Shown: positions 1 through 3,708 of the stretch, piece by piece
How the letters are laid out: every line of letters begins with the position of its first letter
Numbering within the stretch: the stretch's first letter is position 1
Assembly (NCBI GenBank): GCA_905236955.1
Contig: CAJOQW010000031.1
Location: 1-8,709 of the forward strand
Length of the DNA stretch: 8,709 nucleotides
Origin: an uncultured Bacteroidales bacterium
GTDB lineage: Bacteria > Bacteroidota > Bacteroidia > Bacteroidales > UBA932
Direction: 5' to 3'
Translations under genes and position numbers: made by a program
Notes under the pieces: model-generated
The model's database searches: none
The model's input: only the letters and a program-made list of their open reading frames with translations
What the model was told of the DNA's origin: nothing

Positions 1-936
1 GTGCTGAGGCCCCTTGCCGCCCTGCTGCTGATGATAATCGCGATGTCGCTGCTGAGCGACAGTTTCGCCACGTCCGACAACATCTTCAACGTGCTCCGGC
101 AGGTTTCGGTGAACCTGTGCATCTCGGTGGGCATGACGCTGGTGATCCTCACCGGAGGCATCGACCTGTCGGTGGGTTCCATCCTGGCCTTCTGCGGCGC
201 CCTGGCGGCGGGTCTCATGAAAGACGGCATCTCCCTTCCCGGGGCCGGCGTACATGTGGTGTTCACCTTCTTCGGGGTGATATTCGTCGCTCTTCTGGCC
301 GGGGCCGCACTCGGGGCCTTCAACGGCCTGATGGTCACCAGGTTCAAGATTCCCCCCTTCATCGCCACCCTGGGCATGCTCACCATGGCCCGCGGCTTCA
401 CCATGCTCTATACCAACGGCTATCCCATCACGGGGCTGGGGAAATCCTTCTCCTTCCTCGGAACGGGATGGGTGCTGGGCGTGCCGATGCCGGTGATAGT
501 GTCGGTGGTGATAGTGCTGCTGTTCATCTTCTGGATGCGCAAGAGCCGTACAGGCCGTTACATCTACGCCACCGGAGGCAATGAAAGGGCCACCCTGCTT
601 TCGGGCATAAATGTCGATAAGGTGAAGATGATGGTGTACACCGTCGCTGGCGTGCTATCCGCCGTCGCCGGCCTCCTGGTAACGGCCAGGCTCGACTCGG
701 CACAGCCGAATGCGGGCACCGGATACGAACTGGACTCCATCGCCGCGGTGGTCATAGGCGGCACTTCCCTATCGGGAGGCAAGGGCACGGTGCTCGGTAC
801 CGTAATAGGTGCGCTCATAATCGGCGTCCTCAACAACGGCCTGGTGCTCCTGAACGTATCACCGTTCTGGCAGCAGGTCATAAAGGGCCTTGTCATCCTG
901 CTGGCCGTCATCCTCGACCGCAAAAGCAGGAAATAG
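1..936 (+). CDS. rbsC: Ribose-type sugar ABC transporter permease, RbsC family (5' end outside window)
   Basis: Inner-membrane permease of a carbohydrate ABC importer of the BPD_transp_2 family. It would work with a periplasmic binding protein (RbsB type) and a double ATPase (RbsA type), neither of which is in this window. About eight strongly hydrophobic segments span the 311 visible residues. Family signatures are TGGIDLSVGS (51-60), RYIYATGGNE (186-195) with LSGINV, and GGTSLSGGKGT (253-263) followed by LNNGL. The stretch around 228-263 (ARLDSAQPNAGTGYEL onward) closely resembles E. coli RbsC as I remember it. By comparison with that protein, about 20 N-terminal residues are missing, so the GTG at base 1 is probably an internal valine codon and the gene begins upstream. 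It ends with TAG at 934-936. The family call is firm; ribose as the substrate is only an inference, since related permeases carry other sugars. Confidence 0.9.
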   Translation: MLRPLAALLLMIIAMSLLSDSFATSDNIFNVLRQVSVNLCISVGMTLVILTGGIDLSVGSILAFCGALAAGLMKDGISLPGAGVHVVFTFFGVIFVALLAGAALGAFNGLMVTRFKIPPFIATLGMLTMARGFTMLYTNGYPITGLGKSFSFLGTGWVLGVPMPVIVSVVIVLLFIFWMRKSRTGRYIYATGGNERATLLSGINVDKVKMMVYTVAGVLSAVAGLLVTARLDSAQPNAGTGYELDSIAAVVIGGTSLSGGKGTVLGTVIGALIIGVLNNGLVLLNVSPFWQQVIKGLVILLAVILDRKSRK

Positions 937-965
937 AGATTTTTGCAATAAATTTTGCAAATCTC
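936..965. repeat. Imperfect inverted repeat directly after rbsC
   Basis: The arms GAGATTT (936-942) and AAATCTC (959-965) pair over 7 bp. Inside them, GCAA (945-948) pairs with TTGC (955-958) after a 2-nt bulge, leaving a 6-nt AT-rich loop. The repeat begins in the last base of the rbsC stop codon and contains the TTTG (-33) element of the tRNA promoter. No T-tract follows the right arm, so it is a poor intrinsic terminator. It could be a weak transcript end, an mRNA-stabilising hairpin or a protein-binding site; the sequence does not decide. Confidence 0.45.
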
Positions 966-984
966 CAAAAGGATTGTATCTTTG
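954..984 (+). promoter_or_regulatory. Bacteroidota-type promoter for the tRNA genes
   Basis: A TTTG element (954-957) and TATCTTTG (977-984) are separated by exactly 19 nt. This matches the Bacteroides housekeeping sigma consensus (-33 TTTG, -7 TAnnTTTG). Transcription would start around 990, leaving a leader of about 25 nt before tRNA-Gln at 1016. It is the only promoter in the window with both elements intact, which suits a highly expressed stable RNA. Confidence 0.8.
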
Positions 985-1015
985 CAGTCCCAATTTCGGG
1001 TTTGACATAACACAT

Positions 1016-1086
1016 TGAGATATGGTGTAATGGTAGCACTACAGATTCTGGCTCTGTCAGTGAGGGTTCGAATCCTTCTATCTCAA
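1016..1086 (+). tRNA. tRNA-Gln (anticodon CTG)
   Basis: A 71-nt cloverleaf. The acceptor stem TGAGATA (1016-1022) pairs fully with TATCTCA (1079-1085), and the discriminator is A1086. The D-arm is a short GTG/CAC stem with GG in the loop. The anticodon stem ACAGA/TCTGT holds the loop TTCTGGC, giving anticodon CTG, which reads CAG codons. The T-arm is GAGGG/CCTTC around a canonical TTCGAAT loop. The first acceptor pair is the weak T1-A72 typical of Gln tRNAs. CCA is not encoded (CTTA follows), so a CCA-adding enzyme is needed. Confidence 0.95.
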
Positions 1087-1091
1087 CTTAT

Positions 1092-1122
1092 CCGGCCAGC
1101 CGCAAGGCCGGCCGTTTTCTTT
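1092..1122 (+). terminator. GC-rich hairpin between the two tRNAs, possible leaky terminator
   Basis: GGCC (1094-1097) pairs with GGCC (1110-1113), then one A-C mismatch, then GCC/GGC, closed by a GCAA tetraloop of the GNRA type (1102-1105). The alternative CCGGCC/GGCCGG pairing gives 6 bp with an 8-nt loop. A broken T-tract (GTTTTCTTT, 1114-1122) follows. It looks like an intrinsic terminator for tRNA-Gln. However, I see no separate promoter for the downstream tRNA-Met, so it may be leaky or act in processing of a joint precursor. Confidence 0.55.
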
Positions 1123-1130
1123 AAAACGAT

Positions 1131-1204
1131 GGCGGGGTAGCTCAGCTGGTTAGAGCGTCGGATTCATAATCCGGAGGTCGTGGGATCATGCCCCACTCCC
1201 GCTA
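1131..1204 (+). tRNA. tRNA-Met (anticodon CAT), elongator type, non-canonical T-loop
   Basis: A 74-nt cloverleaf. The acceptor GGCGGGG (1131-1137) pairs with TCCCGCT (1197-1203), with G-T wobbles at the first and last pairs, and the discriminator is A1204. The D-arm has a standard GCTC/GAGC stem with GG in the loop. The anticodon stem TCGGA/TCCGG holds the loop TTCATAA with anticodon CAT. It lacks the three consecutive G-C pairs and the mismatched first acceptor pair of initiator tRNA, so it is an elongator. The lysidine-modified tRNA-Ile(CAT) is a less likely alternative, as acceptor pairs 4-69 and 5-68 are G-C rather than C-G. The T-stem GTGGG/CCCAC is perfect, but its loop is ATCATGC (1185-1191) instead of the usual TTCRANY: positions 54 and 58 are A and T rather than T and A. 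CCA is not encoded. Confidence 0.9.
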
Positions 1205-1214
1205 CAAGACTTAC

Positions 1215-1255
1215 AGAGGTCCGTTGACGGAATGTCAATGGACCTCTTGTTTTTT
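1215..1255 (+). terminator. Strong intrinsic terminator after the tRNAs
   Basis: A 14-bp stem, 1215-1228 pairing with 1234-1247 with one G-T pair, closes a 5-nt loop (GGAAT). It is followed by TG and six T residues (1250-1255). This is the clearest terminator in the window and ends the tRNA transcript. On the minus strand the hairpin has A residues before it and no T-tract after it, so it should not terminate transcripts from the opposite side efficiently. The last T residues form part of the minus-strand TAA stop of the SDR stump. Confidence 0.85.
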
Positions 1256-1418
1256 ATGCTTGTTCCGTAGCCACCGCATCCATCTCTTCCTGCACCAGCG
1301 CCACGAGTATGAGGTTGTACCCGTCGTCCGCAAGCAGGCGGGCGTACTCCCTTCCCATGCCGGAAGACGCCCCTGTCACGAGCGCATAGGAATTCTCGGA
1401 ACGGAAACGCTTCTTCAT
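1254..1418 (-). pseudogene. Truncated short-chain dehydrogenase/reductase, N-terminal stump of 54 residues
   Basis: The reading frame begins MKKRFRSENSYALVTG and holds the SDR Rossmann dinucleotide-binding signature TGASSGMG (15-22), followed by a typical helix and second strand (YARLLADDGYNLILVA, 25-40). It then stops after TEQA. Classical SDRs run to about 250 residues, so the NNAG region, catalytic Ser and YxxxK are all absent. The frame cannot continue: beyond the TAA (1256-1254, minus) lies the tRNA terminator hairpin. The start codon overlaps the methyltransferase stop as ATGA (1418-1415), which suggests a once-functional, translationally coupled second gene. Most likely this is a decayed remnant after loss of the 3' part next to the tRNA locus. 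A short functional peptide is possible but unsupported. Confidence 0.75.
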
Positions 1419-2212
1419 CTTTTTCGGAGTTCCCAGAAAGCTACCGTGGCCGCCGAGGCCACATTGAGGGAATCGACACCGTGCGCCATCGGGATGCGCA
1501 CCACATAATCGGCCGCGGAAATCACCTCGTCGGACAGTCCTTCCCATTCATTGCCGAACACCAGGGCGAGGCGGGGTTCCGCTGCAAGGGCCTTGTCGTC
1601 GAGCGATACCGAATCGTCCCTCAGGGCCATTGCCACGGTCTTGAAGCCAAAGCCGGAAAGCAGGCCGGTCCAACCCTGGGGCAGCCATGTCCAGGGAACC
1701 TGGAAGACAGTGCCCATGGACACCCTCGCGGCACGGCGGTTAAGGGGGTCGCAGCAACGCCCTGTCAGCAGGACGGCGTCCATCCCCAGGGCTGCGGCCG
1801 AGCGGAAGATGGCACCGATGTTTATGCTGTCGAGTATCCCGTCAAGGACGGCCACCCTCGTGGCCCCGGAGCAGACATCCCCGACGCTTTTCGGTGCAGG
1901 CCTTTTCATCGCGCACTGGACGCCGCGTGTGAGCGGATATCCGGTGAGTTCCCGGAGCAGTTCACGGGAACCGGAATAGACGGGAATATCCCCGCAGCGG
2001 GCGACCACATGCGCGGCTTCCCCTTCGAGGAGCTTGTCCTCGCAAAGCAGGGCCTCCGGCTCATAGCCTCCGTCGAGCGCGCGAAGGATCACATACGGAC
2101 TCTCAGCGATAAAGGAGCCCTCTCCCGGGCCCTGGCGGAGCTGGGCCTCAGTCAGGCGGGAGAAGCGTTCCACCCCTTCCTGTGAGAGCGATGTGACATG
2201 TATCAGATGCAT
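1415..2212 (-). CDS. TrmH/SpoU-family RNA 2'-O-methyltransferase
   Basis: A 265-residue SAM-dependent methyltransferase of the SPOUT (trefoil-knot) class, expected to methylate a ribose 2'-OH in rRNA or tRNA. The N-terminal part resembles the SpoU substrate-binding domain (GSFIAESPYVILRALDGGYE, 32-51). All three SPOUT motifs are visible: SINIGAIFRSA (129-139, with N131 and R137), LVFGNEWEGLS (217-227) and IPMAHGVDSLNVASAA (240-255). Length is normal for this subgroup. The ATG at 2212 is chosen because a TAATTTTG promoter box lies 4 nt upstream, making longer forms impossible if that promoter is used. The target nucleotide cannot be read from sequence; RlmB-like 23S rRNA or tRNA sites are candidates, so no gene symbol is given. 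Its stop codon overlaps the start of the SDR stump. Confidence 0.88.
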   Translation of the reverse strand: MHLIHVTSLSQEGVERFSRLTEAQLRQGPGEGSFIAESPYVILRALDGGYEPEALLCEDKLLEGEAAHVVARCGDIPVYSGSRELLRELTGYPLTRGVQCAMKRPAPKSVGDVCSGATRVAVLDGILDSINIGAIFRSAAALGMDAVLLTGRCCDPLNRRAARVSMGTVFQVPWTWLPQGWTGLLSGFGFKTVAMALRDDSVSLDDKALAAEPRLALVFGNEWEGLSDEVISAADYVVRIPMAHGVDSLNVASAATVAFWELRKR

Positions 2213-2216
2213 ACTG

Positions 2217-2224
2217 CAAAATTA
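2217..2224 (-). promoter_or_regulatory. -7 box of the TrmH-family gene, immediately upstream of the start codon
   Basis: On the minus strand TAATTTTG (2224 down to 2217) matches TAnnTTTG exactly, and CAGT then ATG follow. Only 4 nt separate the box from the start codon, so transcription would begin at or next to the A of ATG and the mRNA would be leaderless. No TTTG is seen at -33; that position falls on the palindrome at 2241-2248. Confidence 0.6.
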
Positions 2225-2240
2225 CGAAATGCCTTTAACA

Positions 2241-2248
2241 TTCCGGAA
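2241..2248. promoter_or_regulatory. Palindrome TTCCGGAA centred between two divergent promoters
   Basis: A perfect 8-bp palindrome lies almost at the midpoint of the 70-bp gap between the divergent trmH-like gene and the DUF4252-like gene. It covers the -33 position of both promoters (20 nt from each -7 box), where neither has TTTG. It could be a shared operator or a symmetric -33 substitute, but a palindrome this short can also arise by chance. Confidence 0.3.
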
Positions 2249-2268
2249 CAGATTACGTCTATATTGTG

Positions 2269-2276
2269 TAACTTTC
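2269..2276 (+). promoter_or_regulatory. Probable -7 box for the DUF4252-like gene
   Basis: TAACTTTC (2269-2276), one base off TAnnTTTG, is followed by GCAGAT and then the ATG at 2283. The 6-nt spacing again predicts a leaderless or nearly leaderless transcript. There is no clear TTTG upstream. Confidence 0.5.
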
Positions 2277-2282
2277 GCAGAT

Positions 2283-2870
2283 ATGAAAAAATTATTTATC
2301 CTCTTCGCAATCATCCCGCTCATAGCGGGCCCTGCATATACATCCGAAGCGGCAGGAAGGAAAAAAGTGGACACCGGCAAGATATCCGCCCTGGTGGCGG
2401 AACTCCGCGCCGACGCCAGGGCGGAAGGCGTGCCTTCCGAAAGGGAATCGGTACGGCTTCCCGGCATAAAGGTGGTGTCGGAAAGCAACCTGGACTTCGT
2501 CTCGATAGGCGGTGTGGGCATCGGGCTCATGAAGATGGCCGGCCGCTTCTCCGGCGACAAAGATATGAAAACGGCGCTTGCGACCATGGACGGACTCCGC
2601 AAGCTGATGGTCCTCAGTTACGAAGATTGTTCGGTCTCCCTCAAGGACAGGTTCAACGCCAAGATCATGAAGACCTTGAACGGATGCGAAAAGCTCATGG
2701 AGGCGAAGGACGACGGGGAGAGCATATCGATATTCGGAACCACCTCGAAGGATGGCTCGAAGATAAGCGACATAGTCATGTTCGCACCGCAGGACTGCGC
2801 CCTCATCTGCTTTTTCGGGACTATAGACGCCGACAAGTTGGGTAATCTGGTAGAGGCGGCAAAAGATTAG
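2283..2870 (+). CDS. Secreted DUF4252-like protein of unknown function
   Basis: A 195-residue protein with a Sec signal peptide: MKK, a hydrophobic core (LFILFAIIPLIAG, 4-16), then a short polar stretch ending near SEAA (21-24). No lipobox cysteine is present, so it is probably cleaved by signal peptidase I and periplasmic. The mature part is charged, with a conserved-looking stretch LRKLMVLSYEDCS (105-117) and a C-terminal segment SDIVMFAPQDCALICFFGTID (first residue 162). These resemble the DUF4252 family common in Bacteroidota; this match is from memory and moderately certain. The start at 2283 is preferred over an in-frame ATG at 2193 because the signal peptide begins there and a promoter box lies just upstream. 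The gene stands alone, divergent from the methyltransferase and convergent with ispF. Its TAG stop (2868-2870) interlocks with the ispF stop. Confidence 0.72.
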   Translation: MKKLFILFAIIPLIAGPAYTSEAAGRKKVDTGKISALVAELRADARAEGVPSERESVRLPGIKVVSESNLDFVSIGGVGIGLMKMAGRFSGDKDMKTALATMDGLRKLMVLSYEDCSVSLKDRFNAKIMKTLNGCEKLMEAKDDGESISIFGTTSKDGSKISDIVMFAPQDCALICFFGTIDADKLGNLVEAAKD

Positions 2871-3346
2871 TCCCTGTACAACAAGGCCACTGCCATGGCT
2901 TCGCAGCCTTCGCCGCGACCCGTGAAGCCCAAGTGTTCGGTGGTAGTGGCCTTTATGCTTACCTGGCTTTTCTCTATATCCATCACCGAAGACAATACGT
3001 CCCTCATACGGGGGACGTATGGGTTTATTTTGGGCTGCTGGAGGGCAATGGTGATGTCGACGTTGGATACCTCCCAACCTTTGCCGCGCACCATTTCCAT
3101 GACGCGGCGGAGGAGGTCCTTGCTGTCGGCACCCTTCCATTCGTCGGACGTGTCGGGGAAATGCCTGCCTATGTCACCCAGGGCGAGGGCGCCCAGAAGT
3201 GCGTCGCAGAGGGCATGGATAGCCACGTCGCCGTCGGAATGGGCAACGAACCCGAACTCCGAAGGCACCTGCAGTCCGCCCAGCCACATGGGGAGATCCC
3301 TGGCGAGCTGGTGGACGTCGTAACCCTGACCTATCCTGAATTCCAT
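2867..3346 (-). CDS. ispF: 2-C-methyl-D-erythritol 2,4-cyclodiphosphate synthase (IspF)
   Basis: A cytosolic enzyme of the non-mevalonate (MEP) isoprenoid pathway. It converts CDP-methylerythritol 2-phosphate to the 2,4-cyclodiphosphate with release of CMP, as a zinc-dependent homotrimer. The 159 residues match the family length. Metal ligands are visible as D10 and H12 in GYDVHQL and H44 in HSDGDVAIHALCDALLG. Other hallmarks are GDIGRHFPDT (57-66), the KGADS loop (71-75), and KATTTEHLGFTGRGEG (132-147). The ATG at 3346 is chosen over the in-frame ATG at 3409 because the protein then starts MEFRIGQGYDVH as in other IspF proteins, and a TATTTTTG promoter box lies 5 nt upstream. Transcription runs against the DUF4252-like gene, with TTAG at 2867-2870 carrying both stop codons. 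No other MEP-pathway gene is in the window. Confidence 0.96.
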   Translation of the reverse strand: MEFRIGQGYDVHQLARDLPMWLGGLQVPSEFGFVAHSDGDVAIHALCDALLGALALGDIGRHFPDTSDEWKGADSKDLLRRVMEMVRGKGWEVSNVDITIALQQPKINPYVPRMRDVLSSVMDIEKSQVSIKATTTEHLGFTGRGEGCEAMAVALLYRD

Positions 3347-3351
3347 TTCTG

Positions 3352-3359
3352 CAAAAATA
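3352..3359 (-). promoter_or_regulatory. -7 box of ispF, 5 nt from the start codon
   Basis: On the minus strand TATTTTTG (3359 down to 3352) fits TAnnTTTG and is followed by CAGAA and ATG. Transcription would begin at about the start codon, so the mRNA is likely leaderless. A TTTG element at -33 is not evident. Confidence 0.6.
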
Positions 3360-3372
3360 CGTAAAAAAACAC

Positions 3373-3380
3373 TACATTTG
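3373..3380 (+). promoter_or_regulatory. -7 box of the mutL operon
   Basis: TACATTTG (3373-3380) matches TAnnTTTG. TTTC at 3346-3349 with a 23-nt spacer is the nearest -33 candidate and is weak. Transcription would start near 3387, giving a leader of roughly 15 nt before the ATG at 3403. The sequence AAAGG just before that ATG could serve as a weak ribosome-binding site. The box lies 14 bp from the divergent ispF box, so the two promoters overlap and may compete. Confidence 0.6.
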
Positions 3381-3402
3381 TAAGATAAGAAATCGTAAAG
3401 GC

Positions 3403-3708
3403 ATGGCACTGTTCAATTTTTTCGGAGAATCCCGGCATAAGGTTTACAACCACAAACCGATCTACTACGACCCCGACAAGGAGGAGCGCAAGCGCATATT
3501 CGGGGCCGTCGACGGCTCCGCAGGCAAGGACAATGATGGCAAGTACGTTCCCGGAAGCTACGCCAGGGGCGCTTTCCGAAACGGCAACTACCAGAAGACC
3601 CGCACCCCTATGAAGACGGCCCAGACCATTATCGGTATAGTAACCCTGCTGCTCATCGTGGCGGTCATCTACTTCTTCCTCAAGATCTATCCTTATTTGT
3701 TCGTATGA
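3403..3708 (+). CDS. Small single-span membrane protein preceding mutL
   Basis: A 101-residue protein of unknown function. The N-terminal two thirds is polar and rich in charged and aromatic residues, including the stretch HKPIYYDPDKEERK (17-30) and Gly/Asn/Tyr-rich sequence to about residue 66. One hydrophobic helix follows (about 73-95, TAQTIIGIVTLLLIVAVIYFF region) with a short tail IYPYLFV. There is no signal peptide, so it is probably C-tail anchored with its N-terminus in the cytoplasm. It is the first gene of the operon and its stop overlaps the mutL start by 4 nt (ATGA, 3705-3708). Small proteins with a YYDP motif next to mutL seem familiar from other Bacteroidota (from memory). Base usage and coupling argue that it is a real gene. 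Confidence 0.75.
   Translation: MALFNFFGESRHKVYNHKPIYYDPDKEERKRIFGAVDGSAGKDNDGKYVPGSYARGAFRNGNYQKTRTPMKTAQTIIGIVTLLLIVAVIYFFLKIYPYLFV

Noticed and set aside
1..3. GTG at base 1 as the true rbsC start
   Set aside because: RbsC proteins carry about 20 more residues before the corresponding position, so the codon is probably an internal valine and the gene is cut by the window edge.
564..1013. A 149-codon minus-strand open frame across the rbsC 3' end and the tRNA promoter
   Set aside because: It runs antisense to clearly coding rbsC and through the inverted repeat and promoter, with no domain features.
1131..1204. Initiator tRNA or tRNA-Ile(CAT)
   Set aside because: The initiator anticodon-stem G-C triplet and the mismatched first acceptor pair are absent. 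Acceptor pairs 4-69 and 5-68 do not match the usual lysidine-tRNA pattern. Elongator Met fits best, though Ile2 is not fully excluded.
1481..2185. A 234-codon plus-strand open frame
   Set aside because: Antisense to the TrmH-family gene, whose three SPOUT motifs establish the real coding strand.
2292..3140. A 282-codon minus-strand open frame across the DUF4252-like gene and part of ispF
   Set aside because: It overlaps ispF in another frame on the same strand and is antisense to a gene with a clear signal peptide. The His/Arg-rich sequence is typical of a shadow frame.
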